A stretch of DNA of 64,000 bases from Atriophallophorus winterbourni (GCA_013407085.1 JACCGJ010023307.1:1-64000); one strand, 5' to 3'. Shown: positions 1 through 10,044, counted from the stretch's first letter. Numbers and translations: made by a program. Notes: generated by a model not told the origin, from the letters alone.

Positions 1-1206
1 TTTTGACCGTGTTCCATTTCAGCGTCTTTTGCTCAAGCTCCGTGCTCGTGGTGTAAGGGTACCTGTTCTAACTTGGATTGAAGACTTCCTCGTTGACCGT
101 TATACACAGGTAGAGGTAACGGAGTTAAATCGACAGGTACACGTCCAACTCCGGGGTTCCGCACAGGATGTCTCGGCCGGTTAATGTTCAAAGTATGATG
201 TAATGACTCCCGACTTCTTAAATACGAATGCCTACTTTTTCGCGGATGATCTGAAAGTTTGGTACAGATAAGCTTTCTGTGATAATACCCATTTTCAAAC
301 AGAATTGAACACATTGCTTGATTGGACGGTAAAATGGCAGGCTTCTGATAAACCGACAGAAATGCGCTGTAATGCCTTTTGGGGCCAAGCACGCTGAAGG
401 TGCCGTACTTCCTCGGGGATCCTCAACTGGACGGGGTTGATACTCGCAACGGGACCCTGGGTACAGTGTAACTCGCCGGGACGCTAAATCGAGGAGGATA
501 CGAACAGAAAAGCTGCGACTGCAAACCCGCGCATGTGGTATTAGTCGGTCTTTTTCCGGTGCTTACCCACAAATGTTTCGCATCTCATTTATCCACATCC
601 GTGAGACCAGTTTTGGACTATGGTTTGCCAGCCAACCATCCTCAAACGAAGGGCCCCGGGAGAACCCGCTCCCGACCATGTGTAAAATTGTGTTTTTTTT
701 TTTTTTTACAAGGCGGGCGACGAAACGAGTACAAGGATTGAAATCAATACCTTATGTGGAGAGAGTTCAACGCCTCAACCTCATGTCGCTCAGTATTCGG
801 CGTGTGCGCTACGACCTGCTGCTAACTCGTCGCATATTACTGGGAGCTTATGGCGACGAGCTGCGCGAGTTTTTCCCTCTCGTGACGGACTCAAGAACCC
901 GTGGCCATTCTCTAAAGCTTCAAAAGCGAAGGACACTACGCTTACCTCAGGGATTCACGCTCTCAACAAGAATTGTTAACTTGTGGAATGCGCTTCCGGA
1001 AGAGGCTATCTCAGCGAGCTCTGAAGACCAATTCAAGCAACTTTTGGATAAGGTTTTGCCTGTAATCACGGCGAAGCTGAACAACACTGGACAGGATTTC
1101 TTCAACTGAGGTTCTCCTGGACTAGGTTGCTGACATAAAGAGATGCGGCTTACAAGGGCTTGACCCCCTGTCGTCTATCAAGAAGAAGAAGAAGAAGAAG
1201 AAGAAA
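1..1206 (+). mobile_element. Non-LTR retrotransposon (LINE) 3' part with (AAG)n tail
   Basis: The window opens inside a LINE reverse transcriptase. The first codons read FDRVPFQRLLLKL, the usual block before the catalytic motif, and end at a stop near 181. The catalytic FADD motif (YFFADDLKVW) is encoded at 239-250 in a piece that itself ends in a stop. The C-terminal part is open at 573-1109, with the recognisable segments RATKRVQGLKSIPYVERVQR and LWNALPEEAI. The tail finishes in an (AAG)n run at about 1180-1206. A second, opposite-oriented copy of the same family with the same 3' tail lies at 34979-35890. The copy is broken by frameshifts and a poly-T tract near 690-706, so it is dead. The clade is not assigned. 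Confidence 0.8.
573..1109 (+). pseudogene. LINE reverse transcriptase C-terminal remnant
   Basis: This is the open C-terminal part of the LINE above. From about residue 50 it reads as the region downstream of the polymerase palm (VQGLKSIPYVERVQRLNLMS), followed by the conserved LWNALP segment near the C-terminus that many CR1- and jockey-group proteins share. The first 40 or so residues are out of the true frame: the neighbouring frame (LSTSVRPVLDYGLPANHPQ, in 535-741) continues the protein better, so there is a frameshift around 690 in the T-rich tract. No independent function is expected. Confidence 0.65.
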
Positions 1207-1736
1207 GAACTTGTTACAAAACCTGAATTTTTCGAAATATGTTTTGCTTGTGTTTAATTTTCCCACAACATTTTGATATAAAAATTTCCTTTTTTAATTA
1301 TTTCTGTTATTGTAAATTTTTTCTTCACGCGACGTCGGACAAATGTTTGTTTTAATTTATTGTTTCTACCATTGTCGGTCACTGATGCGGAATTTAGTTG
1401 CTATTTTGGCCTTCAGTATTTTGCTTGAATTTGGACGCTATTTTGAGTGTCATTATTGATTGTCACAGAAAGTTCGGACGAAATTTCGTTGATTCGATTC
1501 TTCTTATTGTTATATCAGGTCGCCTTTTCTTCGAATGAAATTTGATTGTGTAGTATTTGGCTCCATTGTTGCTGTGACGTTTATATAAAATTTAGGTTTG
1601 TTTAGTTATTTTCGTAGCAATTGCAGTTAATTAAAGTACCGTAGAATATCCCGATTGTTGTTTTGAATTTGTCGAAATAAAAAACGGACTACGCGTAGCA
1701 CATGTCACAGACAATACAGTTAAAAAGTGTATACAT
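1207..1736. other. AT-rich intergenic DNA, no gene seen
   Basis: Poly-T and poly-A rich sequence downstream of the (AAG)n tail. I see no coding stretch, RNA gene or recognisable repeat family here. Confidence 0.5.
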
Positions 1737-1930
1737 GAATGCCACTGTTACAAAGGGTTGGTACAATGAACTACGTTTCTCAAACGCTGATTCATATAGC
1801 GATTATTGGTCAAGCACTCGAGTCGCTCAATGATGACTAAATTATTGTTTTGCTCACATCCAACGAAATTACGCTCCACTACCGGTTTCCGGCTGAGAGT
1901 ATTTCCTGACTCTATGAGTAAGATATGCTG
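1737..1930 (-). repeat. Degenerate solo copy of the hammerhead satellite/retrozyme unit
   Basis: Read on the minus strand, this stretch aligns by eye along most of the 243-bp unit of the 11-15 kb array. Conserved landmarks on the plus strand are GCCACTGTTA, GGTCAAGCACTC, TTTTGCTCACATCC, CACTACCGGTTTCCGGCTG and GAGTAAGAT. The ribozyme 3' core (GAAACCGGTA) survives at 1880-1889, but the upstream CTGACGA is lost, so it should not self-cleave. It is an old, single, mutated unit in inverted orientation to most of the array. Confidence 0.7.
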
Positions 1931-2734
1931 ACTATTGACGAGTGTGGATTATAACGTTTTGATATCCAATTCACGACTGTCATTCCGATAAACCAATGAC
2001 AATTTGAACGAAAGTTGTCGTTTTACGTAGACCTTGCTTTTCTCGAAAAAAACAGCACACAAATTTTCTCGTTTAGTTCCAAAACAGTCGAGTGTTCCGC
2101 ACGAGATGTAAATCCATTAACACGGAAATCCAAAGGGCATTTTGCGGAAATGTCGTGCATCCGCCATCGTGTTTACGGCCTAATCGATCGATTGATCTAA
2201 TCACATGATACGAACACCTGCAATTTTGTGTTTTTTTAACGCGCGATCAAAGTTGACCGTGCGCGATTCTCTCTGATATCCTCGGTCTAGAGTTCAGGGT
2301 TAGATCGATTCTTTTGCGAAACATCTCACGGCGTCACTGTCGTCCTCTTAATTTACCGATGGGCAATTTTCCGGATTTGTAACTTGTTATTTTTTGTTTT
2401 TTATTCCTCATCGTTTTAGTTTCGGTGTGTTTAACATATAACATGCCAGAGCTCACATTTAATTTTCCCAAATATCGTGAATTCGCTATCGATTTCAAAT
2501 GTATGCCAATTTTATCATGAAAAGAAAGTTTTCATTGAATCGGTTAGCGTTGTCTTCTCGCGACTATGTGCTTCTGAACACGGAAACTTCGTCGAAGAAA
2601 GGGTTTCTGTACGAACAGGGTTCAAGTTTTCATGGTATTTTATTGACCAAAGCTAAGTTCTCAAAGTTAGACAGGCGACATCATGACTATTAAATACACC
2701 ACCTAAATGATGTTGCTTAATCGGTTATTTTGTG
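1931..2734. other. AT-rich DNA, no supported gene
   Basis: Two short open frames (2015-2200 and 2499-2693, plus strand) occur here. Neither has a recognisable domain, splice-site context or compositional signal, so I do not call them genes. Confidence 0.45.
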
Positions 2735-3305
2735 TGTAGGTGCGAACAGCGTCCACTGCTTACGTAATCAGCGTGCACATTAGTGGTCATGTACGTTAAT
2801 CCTTATCCGCTGCAGAAACGAACACCAGATTGTAGAGAAATCCGCCCCATTCACCTTGGTCACCGATATTCGACTGAGCCTTTGTTATTCCAACAGCCTC
2901 GGTGTGAAGGCTTTCCCTATAAGATTTCACACACCGTTTTAGGATTTCTACGTTATGAAGATCCACGCTGTGACCTGTGTCTAGCACGTGTTCAGAATCT
3001 CGAATCAGAGATTGCGGTGTTGCTTCCCCACTCGTTTTCTATGTTCGTTTACGCTAGTGCAAACTGCTCTCGACGTTTGTCCAATGTAAACACCCGGGCA
3101 ATACTTGCATTTGATTTTGTAGATGCAGTTGGTCGCACACTCTAAAGAAGTCTTATCTCTGAGATGCTTTGATAGAAAGCGAAGCATTCTATCTGTCGTA
3201 TATATTGCTGTAATACCTGCGTTATTCAAGATTCGACTTATTCGTTCGGAGGCACTCTTGACGTACGGTCTCGAAAAAGTAGCTCGCCAAATCGTTTTAG
3301 TTTTC
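2735..3305 (-). mobile_element. Penelope-like element 3' fragment (GIY-YIG endonuclease)
   Basis: On the minus strand the upstream part reads WRATFSRPYVKSASERISR, then ILNNAGITAIYTTDRMLRF, then the GIY-YIG-type endonuclease core NCIYKIKCKYCPGVYIGQT, with its cysteine cluster, at about 3068-3127. This is followed by SEHVLDTGHSVDL and the C-terminal LHTEAVGITKAQ. The order and motifs match the endonuclease end of the PLE copies at 36 kb and 38.4 kb. The reverse transcriptase is missing, and a frameshift separates the two halves near 3000. The right edge abuts a short interspersed element. Confidence 0.8.
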
Positions 3306-3319
3306 CGTTGTTATTATCA

Positions 3320-3462
3320 AGGTACTTCCTGTTTCTATTTCTTCCTTCATATCGGTCTAGGTCTGGGCAACCTGACAGTATCTCAACCCACGTGCAGTCT
3401 CTGACTGTGCCGCACCTTACATGGATCAGGCATGTGCTTTCATACCATATCAAAGTACTTTC
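3320..3462 (-). mobile_element. SINE-like 236-bp element, partial copy
   Basis: This shares the block GGTCTGGGCAACCTGACAGT to GATCAGGCATGTGCTTTCATA with the copies at 7118-7215, 7445-7681 and 8465-8700. It ends at a CATACCATA run and is truncated at the other end. See the 8465-8700 entry for the family description. Confidence 0.7.
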
Positions 3463-3594
3463 TTGAGTCGATCTACAGACCATTCAAACGGCATTGACAC
3501 CTACGCAGACTTGATCATATGTACAAAATATGAACCGGTTATTTTGCTCTATAGAGAGTTTGAATCCGGAACTCAGTCTTCGAGCAGCCGGCGC

Positions 3595-3900
3595 TCCTGA
3601 AAACTCTTAACATTGACCTTAGAAGTTTGTATGAACGTGCTCTTGACAGCCAACGTTAAAAGCACTGTGTAAAGCGTAGTCTTCAAGCTGGCGAAGAGCA
3701 GATGATACTCTCGCCAGGTAAACTAGATCTTGTTGACTGGCTGAATAGTGCATATCACTGTGAATTATACTGGAGAGATTGTTCCCCCCCGAATAGGTCT
3801 CTTAAGTCACGCTCTGAAGCATGACATTGTCATGTTCTTGTAATGTTCATCCATGGTCGACATCGATCGAAGAAATCTACTATAATAGCAATAATTGTCT
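3595..3900 (+). mobile_element. LINE family B 3' fragment
   Basis: The plus-strand reading gives LKTLNIDLRSLYERALDSQR, then KHCVKRSLQAGEEQ, which is the C-terminal end of the LINE family seen at 7843-8745, 29830-30960 and 34181-34960. It continues into the family's 3' end, the block ATGTTCATCCATGGTCGACATCGATCG. Stops and small indels make it a relic. Confidence 0.7.
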
Positions 3901-5550
3901 CGTTCCTCACTGTTCAATGTACCCTGTACTGCACAGTTTTGTTTTTCTCCAGGACATCCATGAAAGCGCTTTAAAGGACCAGCGCCATTTGGCAACCGAG
4001 CTATTCTATTCACAGGACGCCAATTATACGCGGTTTCCTCGCTGCAGCTCTACGGACATAGGGATTTCTGTGCACAGGTCGTCATCCGATTTGTCTTGTC
4101 TGCGCTCCTCCGACACCAACGCGGACGTCTCAACCTTGTTGCCGCTTACTCCGTCATCGCAATGCTTTTCATCTTCTTCCTGTGCGTTCTTTTGTCCTGT
4201 GCACCCAGACTCTTCTGTCTTATGTTCGTCGTTCCTACTCCCACAAGCGGAAATTCTGCCAGTTTGTAACGGAGTTTTCATGACAACTTCGGGCCGTCTT
4301 GTTCCCCGATCGTGGTTGCATCAGATCTACTACTATCGGCAGGATGGTAAGTGCGAACGTTTCGCACAATGAAATGCCAATACGCTGATAGTATTCTCAA
4401 ATACATCTAATATACCCATCTGATTCGTTTCCGTACGTCCAATAGAAGTAGAGTGAGACGGTTGTCAACATTCTGGCGCAAGTTTATAAAGGTTCTCATT
4501 GCCGGTGGTGGCAGTAGGGAGAAACTCTCACTGTTTATAAAATGCTCCCATATGACGCGCGTTTCAAATAGCCTCTGACAAACAACTTTAACTTCCCGTA
4601 CAAGTGATTCCCCGAGCCTAGCGGAACTGCTTTTACCAACAGTAGAAGGGGCGAGGGCGAGTGACTGGCGCCTGAAAACCAGTTTGCTTCGGGCAGATGG
4701 AGCTTTTTAGCCTGGGAAGGCATTTCATCTAAAGGAAGGAAAACCCTAAATTCAACCCTTCGCCGCCTTGAGTGAAAGGCTTTAGGAGGAACCCGGAGAA
4801 AAATCTGGAGCAGTTTCATGTAGAAGTTTAATTGGTGCACACCACCTCTCTATGGCAACATTCTGCTGCTTAGCAGGTGGAACTTTGCTGTGCAAAGGCT
4901 AGAGGATCTGACTCGAACAAACGCTGAGTCGTATTGTTGACGCCCCTTTGTACCCAAATTGCCAAGACTCTTCATTAAGGCCGACTCATTCTCCGGGAGG
5001 TATAGTCGCACGAAAGTGAAAAGTTGTGCTAGAAATACAGCCATACTCGGCTATGTGGGTAGGTTATCGCAGTGACTCGTTTGATATTTTGAACGTAGGC
5101 GGCTACTTAAACCGAGATAATCGGAGAGATTTTATAAGGTATCTCATTGCAAGCCTTCACCCACAATACAAAGAGGCGAGAAATGTTCTTACCTCCCGGT
5201 AACCGACTTAGCGGATAGCGCTTTCTTTCCTTGTAAGCGTTCATCTAGGGAACAGATAAACTCGTTTGGTTGGTGACTGTGAATTTCTGTTTGTTTGCCA
5301 GACAATGTCCTAGGAATTAAACATGGGACTGTGAATTTGGATGCGGGGATCCAAATCAGCCGCGTTGTGATGTCATCATTGGATTTGGGTGGCATTTCTA
5401 GGGTGAAATCATGTGGAAACCTACTAATTTCACAGACCGCCGCCGAAACCAGAGAACCGAGTCAACCTGGGTACCACTAAGGGGAGTATTTCAGTCATCT
5501 ACCAAGTCTGTATCGAATTTTGCATGAATAAATGTGTTTAGGAATCTTTA
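3901..5550. other. Unassigned region with unconvincing ORFs
   Basis: Open frames exist on both strands (3821-4372 plus, Ser/Cys-rich; 4024-4281 minus, acidic and lysine-rich; 4535-4840 and 4850-5044 minus; 5189-5395 minus). None shows a domain I recognise. Two pieces, near 4485-4530 and 5128-5155, share the phrase TTTATAAAGG/TTTATAAGG followed by TCTCATTGC, suggesting a degenerate repeat. Origin unknown. Confidence 0.3.
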
Positions 5551-6192
5551 TATATACATACATATATATGTATGTATTTATGTATTTATGTATGTATGTA
5601 TGTATCTATGTATGTATGTATGTATTTATGTATGAAAGCACAAGCCTGATCCAGGAAAAGTGCCGCACAGTCAGAGACTGCACGTGGGCTAAGATACTGT
5701 ATGTATGTATGTATGTATGTATTTTTGCATGTATGTATGTATGTGTATATGCATGTATGTATGTATGTATGTATGTATGTATGTATATATGTATGTATGT
5801 AGTTATGTATGTATGTATGTATGTATGTATGTATGTATGTATGTGTGTATGTATGTATATATGTATGTATATATGCATGTATGTATGTATGTATGTATAT
5901 ATGTATGTATGTGTGTATGTAGGTATGTATGTATGTATGTATGTGTGTATGTATGTATGTATGTGTGTATGTATGCATATATGTATGTATGTGTGTATGT
6001 ATGTATATATGTACGTATGTATGTAGGTATGTGTGTATGTATGTATGTATGTATGTATGCAAGTATGTATGTATGTAGGTATGTATGTATGTGTGTATGC
6101 ATGTATGTATGTATGTATTTATGTATGTATGTATGTATGTATGTATGTATGTTTGTATTTATGTATGTATGTTTATATGTATGTATGTATTT
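5551..6192. repeat. Long (TATG)n / (CATA)n microsatellite
   Basis: Over 600 bp of mostly perfect TATG repeats with TATT, TATA, GTGTATG and AGGTATG variants. The long open frames in it (runs of Met-Tyr-Val-Cys or His-Thr-Tyr-Ile) are by-products of the 4-bp repeat read in all frames and are not genes. A truncated SINE-like element sits inside at 5632-5700. Confidence 0.95.
5632..5700 (+). mobile_element. SINE-like element fragment embedded in the microsatellite
   Basis: The block from GAAAGCACAAGCCTGATCC to CTAAGATACTGT matches the (TATG)n-proximal end of the 236-bp element. It stops at the ACTGT that in full copies continues CAGGTTGCCC, and the TATG repeats resume at once. Both flanks are TATG repeats. 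Confidence 0.8.
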
Positions 6193-7117
6193 ACCCATAT
6201 GCTGCGTAAGCAAGTTTTGCTTTCTATTAGATCTCACCGTTTCTACCATTTCACACGATACTGTCCGAATTCGCGTTTTACCAGCATCTCCCCACTCTTT
6301 CTCTCTGCTCTCTTGAAGGTTCAGAACCCTTATGGAACACCCCTTCCCCGTTGACCACATCGTTCATTGATTTAGAGGAATATCGCGGATCCAACTGCTA
6401 CTATCCATATGACGTGACCCGCTCGGATGATCTGACCTCATCACACCACCTCAACGTGAACCTGCACTGAATAAAAACGCTGTCTATTCCTCCTTGTTGT
6501 AGCGCCTGTTTCTCTCCACGGCTGGTCAGCTACCCTCGCATCCTCTCCCTTCATTCACACTTTTATTCACGGCATCATTTCATCGCGTCCATTTTGTTAG
6601 TCGCCTTCTACTCCTTCTCCTCCTATGTGCTGTGTTCACTTGTTGCCTAGCCATATTTTTACCCACATTGCTGCGTTTTCTACTGATCTTCGCTGTCTCG
6701 TTTGTCATCAGAGTGATTTCTTATTCATCTGGCTTTGTGTTAGTACAAAGAACACACATATTTCCCGGTCGTTATTTTCTCATTTCGCTATTTTTTCACC
6801 TCTTGTTTGCTCGATCAATACTAATACCTGTGTCATCATTGTAATAGATTCTTTTTGATTTTTATTCCTTCATCTGTGTGCTGTTGTTATTGACCGATCA
6901 TTTCCTTCGTACACACACCTTGTCTGTCCTTTTGTTTTTCACCGATATGCTTTTGCATTCATGTCTGCACCCAACTCCATTGCCCGTCAATCGATTTTTC
7001 GCGCCAAGCTCTTGATTTTCGATCAATAATTCATAAATTGTTTTGATTGTCACGTGTTTTCTTATTTTTCGTTGGACGGTAAAGGGATGATTCATGTGCT
7101 GGAGTTTATGTGTTTAT
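6193..7117. other. Pyrimidine-rich unassigned region with a polyadenylation-type AATAAA
   Basis: The sequence is C/T-rich on the plus strand (for example CTCCCCACTCTTTCTCTCTG near 6288-6307). A canonical AATAAA occurs at 6470-6475. The open frames (6625-6858, 6632-6844) are hydrophobic and cysteine-rich as expected from pyrimidine-rich DNA. It could be a transposon long terminal repeat or 3' UTR, but I found no matching second copy in the window. Confidence 0.3.
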
Positions 7118-7215
7118 CTGTCTAGGCCTGGGCAACCTGACAGTATCTTAGCCCACGTGCAGTCTCTGACTGTGCGGCACTTTGCCTGGATCAGGCTTGT
7201 GCTTTTATACATATT
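7118..7215 (-). mobile_element. SINE-like 236-bp element, partial copy
   Basis: The block GTCTAGGCCTGGGCAACCTG through GGATCAGGCTTGTGCTTTTATACAT is close to the equivalent part of 8465-8700. Only the end next to the CATA repeat is present. Confidence 0.75.
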
Positions 7216-7377
7216 ATACATGTGTCGAATCTGCGAGGCTGTTCCAGCGGTGTGCATCGATCAGAAGGCGCTGTGGCGTCTGTGACACGGTTCAAACAAG
7301 CCGTTGAGTGAGACTTAGAGGCGGAATATGTTGCTGTTTTCCGAGCGTAAGCATTTAGATGGAGTGAACAGATGTAT

Positions 7378-7835
7378 CAAATAATGAGCCTGATCCAGGC
7401 AAAGTAGCTCACAGTCTTAGACTATACATGGTCTAGGACACTGTACGGATGTGCAATCGTGCAGCATTTCTGTGTTGTGCGGCTAACATCTTGCTAAATT
7501 GATTGGCCAACGGTAGTGAGCTGCATGCTGATACACGCTGGAGTCTCACTACCATTTCTATTTCCATTTCCCCCCTCATATCAGTCTAGGCCTGGGCAAC
7601 CCGACAGTATCTTAGCACACGTGCAATCTCTGACTGTGCGACACTTTGCCTGGATCAAGCTTGTGCTTTCATACCATACCATACTGTCAGGTTGACCAGG
7701 CCTAGAAAGAATTGAGAAGTGAAACTACTAGTGGCAGTGAGTCCAACATTTTCACGAATGATGCTCAGTCTAATCAATTTATCACGATGGTTTTTACTGA
7801 GAAGCCATCCATACCGAGTCTGCAGCCAGCTTAAT
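7378..7835 (+). mobile_element. SINE-like element (outer copy) interrupted by a second copy
   Basis: 7378-7444 carries GAGCCTGATCCAGGCAAAG to GGACACTGT, and the matching continuation CAGGTTGACCAGGCCTAG resumes near 7687. It runs on through a diverged GGCAGTGAG and TAATCAATTTATCACGATG, which correspond to GGTAGTGAG and CAATCAATTTAGCACGATG in the full element. The gap is filled by an opposite-oriented copy at 7445-7681. This is a self-into-self insertion. Confidence 0.65.
7445..7681 (-). mobile_element. SINE-like 236-bp element, full-length inner copy
   Basis: Near-complete copy running from GATGTGCAATCGTGCAGCA to GCTTGTGCTTTCATACCATACCATA, collinear with 8465-8700. It lies inside an older copy of itself, inserted within the ACTGTCAGG motif. 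The duplicated target is too short or decayed to define. Confidence 0.75.
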
Positions 7836-8452
7836 TACTGTTGTTGTTGTTGGCCTCCTTCAGTCGATGTCGACCGTGGATGTACATCACAATCGCATGA
7901 ATGTTCATGTTTCTACAGCTTTTGAACGAAAAACAGTCGATTCGGGAGTAACAACACTCCTGCAGCGATGGCAAAATATGTCAGAACACTCGTTGTATTG
8001 CTCAAATGCACGCCAGCGGCGTGATCTGCGTCTGCAGACAAAGCTGTATCTTCTCCTCCCCAGCTTGCAGACTACGCTTTGCACAATGCCCCAAGTGAGC
8101 GGTTCGAGAGAAAATCGCCGCTTTCAAAATCCAATAGCTTTTCATATCTCTTGCAAAACGTCTTTGTACGCATGTTGCCTTTGTGCCCAATGGTCGACTT
8201 CCTAATTGCAACTCCACCACTAATTAGATCTTTCGGAAATCGACCATTTCCATTCTATAGACCATGACCCAGCCACCGCAGCGGCGCTGTCGCGATAGAG
8301 TGAACATGCTCTGTAGACCAGCTTTTTGAAAGCACTCAGCGTTAGTCACTCTGTCCGTCCACGATACGTTCAAGATACGACGGATGCTTCGTTGATGGAA
8401 AGCATTCAGCTTCCGTTCGTGTATTGCGTGGGTGGTCCAGGTTTCACTGCCG

Positions 8453-8464
8453 TACAGTAAAGCG
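8453..8464 (+). repeat. 12-bp target-site duplication, left
   Basis: TACAGTAAAGCG is repeated exactly at 8701-8712 and flanks the SINE-like element at 8465-8700. Removing the element and one copy restores the LINE phrase around LNALLYGSETW. Confidence 0.85.
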
Positions 8465-8700
8465 GATGTGCAATCGTGCAGCATTTCTGTGCTGTGCGGC
8501 TAACATCGTGCTAAATTGATTGGCCAACGGTAGTGAGCTGCATGCGAGTACACGCTGGAGTCTCACTACCATTTCTATTTCTATTTACCCCCTCATATCT
8601 GTCTAGGCCTGGGCAACCTGACAGTATCTTAGCCCACGTGCAGTCTCTGACTGTGCGGCACTTTGCCTGGATCACGCTTGTGCTCTCATACATACATACA
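8465..8700 (-). mobile_element. SINE-like 236-bp element with 12-bp target-site duplication
   Basis: This is the best-defined member of a short dispersed family (also at 3320, 5632, 7118, 7378, 7445 and 49974). On the minus strand it starts with TATG repeats, then GAGAGCACAAGCGTGATCC and CTGTCAGGTTGCCCAGGCC, then a 9-bp inverted repeat GGTAGTGAG...CTCACTACC, and ends GCACGATTGCACATC. It has no open frame of substance. I see neither tRNA-type A/B boxes nor a hammerhead core, so the class is uncertain. The exact 12-bp target duplication shows it moved as a discrete unit. Confidence 0.8.
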
Positions 8701-8712
8701 TACAGTAAAGCG
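8701..8712 (+). repeat. 12-bp target-site duplication, right
   Basis: TACAGTAAAGCG, the exact partner of 8453-8464. Confidence 0.85.
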
Positions 8713-8749
8713 TTTAGTACGCACGTGATGTATACCATCATCTTTGTCT

Positions 8750-9040
8750 GTCAGAGACAAAGCTCTTGGCATTGACCCCGCGAGTTGAGAAGAACTTGCT
8801 CTTAAACGCTCACATTGGAGGCATTGTGTATAGCGTCGTCTGCATGCTGGGGAGAAGCAGATACAGCTCTTGACTGTTGAATGAAGATCATGCTGTCAGC
8901 GTGCAAATGACGCCCAACGACCAAGTTCAACCTATCGTTGCCTATTGTTCCTTCCATATCAGACTGTTTAATCATTCGAAAAGCTTTATAACATAAAAGT
9001 GATGTACATCCATGATCGTCATGGACCGAATGAGGCCAGC
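8750..9040 (+). mobile_element. LINE family B 3' fragment, inverted relative to 7843-8745
   Basis: The plus strand reads DKALGIDPAS, then EELALKRSHWRHCV, then RRLHAGEKQIQLLTVE, with the 3' block GTGATGTACATCCATGATCG. This is the same C-terminal part as the adjacent minus-strand copy, so the two form an inverted pair. In-frame stops show it is inactive. Confidence 0.7.
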
Positions 9041-9880
9041 AGCTCTCTTTTTGCTGTTGTTCATTATAGCTTTCTTTTCTCTTCTTCTACCTTCTGTAGC
9101 GTCCCTGCTTAAATCCATTCCCTTTTGCGTATATCTTTTAGGACCCAGTACGTCTTGACATGCTGAGATCACCACTTCTTTTAATTTTTGTCACTTCTGT
9201 TATATCGTCTCTTCTTCAAGCAGCCCTTCCAGGAACTGGAACATGTTGAAGAGTTTGACCTTGAACCATTCTTCCTTCCTATATTTTAGCCTAGCGGTGT
9301 TGTAGCGCTGTCGTTGGCTAGACTCTTCTATCCAGATTTTCTTCAACTTCAGCTTCAACTAAACGAAAAGTAAATGATAATAGGAAGCAAGGTCAGCTGC
9401 ACGTCTAAGGCATACATCTTGAAGAGTGCGTCGAAACTTGTTCTCGAAGCACACGTGGTCGATCTGATTTTCTGTCGTCAGATATGGTGACACCAAAAAG
9501 AAGAAGAAGGATTACTTTATTCGTGTTCACGAATTTTCAGCAAGGTCGCCTTGTGGTGAAAAATACTTCATCTGATGACCAGATTGCCTGCGCGCATGGG
9601 TCGACGATTCTCTCCCTGTTTTCATTCATCTCGCCCAGCTCTTGCTGCCCCATGATCACGTCATACTATCGGTTGTCACTTGGCGTTGAAGTCACTCATT
9701 GTCATGACGATGTCACTCCTTGGTCTGTCTTGCTTGATAGTTGACAGTCTGTTGAAAATCTTCCTTCTCCGCATCTTCATTGTCGTTCGTCGGAGAGTGT
9801 CACTGGATTATGTCCATGTTGATCCTCTTATTCTTTGTGTAGAAGGAGGCTGTCATGATCCGTGGTCCATCACCTCCCAA
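9040..9880 (-). mobile_element. RTE-like LINE: endonuclease and linker remnant
   Basis: The minus strand carries a decayed apurinic-type endonuclease. In order, the motifs are KNKRINMDIIQ, SDFNAK (DFNA codons at 9682-9693), GEMNENRERIVDPCA, TENQIDHVCFENKF, LLFV-LKLKLKKIW, and then CQDVLGPKRYTQKG and AIMNNSKKRAAG. This block order is typical of RTE-group LINEs between endonuclease and reverse transcriptase. Several frameshifts and stops interrupt it. The reverse transcriptase is not next to it. Confidence 0.75.
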
Positions 9881-10019
9881 TCTCTCTCTCTCTCTTACGA
9901 AGTACAGAGTGAACTCCATGCTGGTATTAAAGAATGGTTAATATCCCGTGAGATGTACGGGATAGTAAAAAATGAATTATACGTGTCGCAGAGGATCAGT
10001 CCTCTAACCGCTTTTGCTT

Positions 10020-10044
10020 TATATATATATATATATATATATAA
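10020..10044. repeat. (TA)n microsatellite
   Basis: Uninterrupted TA dinucleotide run at the left edge of a LINE fragment. Confidence 0.9.

Larger units (their letters stand above)
7843..8745 (-). mobile_element. LINE family B 3' region, interrupted by a SINE-like element
   Basis: The minus strand encodes LLYGSETWTTHAIHERKLNA, then RSIRRILNVSWTDRVTNAE, then a frameshifted LQLGSRPLGTKATCVQ, and then the family's C-terminal AKRSLQAGEEKIQL. The 3' end carries the conserved GTACATCCACGGTCGACATCGA block ending in CAACAACAACAA. The upstream part (MMVYITCVLNALL) is separated from LLYGSETW by the SINE-like insertion 8465-8700. The LINE is 5'-truncated and abuts an inverted partial copy of the same family at 8750-9040. 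Confidence 0.8.

Noticed and set aside
2540..2620. Possible hammerhead near the minus-strand PLE fragment (ACTTCGTCGAAG and nearby)
   Set aside because: Only a short coincidence with the PLE ribozyme sequence; the GAAA strand, stem I partners and cleavage triplet cannot be placed.
3821..4372. 183-codon plus-strand frame as a secreted Ser/Cys-rich protein
   Set aside because: It begins inside a LINE family B fragment, has an equally good acidic frame on the opposite strand, and shows no signal peptide or known motif.
5532..6360. Long open frames on both strands encoding runs of Met-Tyr-Val-Cys and His-Thr-Tyr-Ile
   Set aside because: They are a direct consequence of a stop-free TATG tetranucleotide repeat read in several frames, with no flanking gene signals.
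8465..8700. SINE-like element as a hammerhead-bearing repeat
   Set aside because: CTGATCCAGG and related strings lack the CTGANGA core and there is no matching GAAA strand on either orientation.
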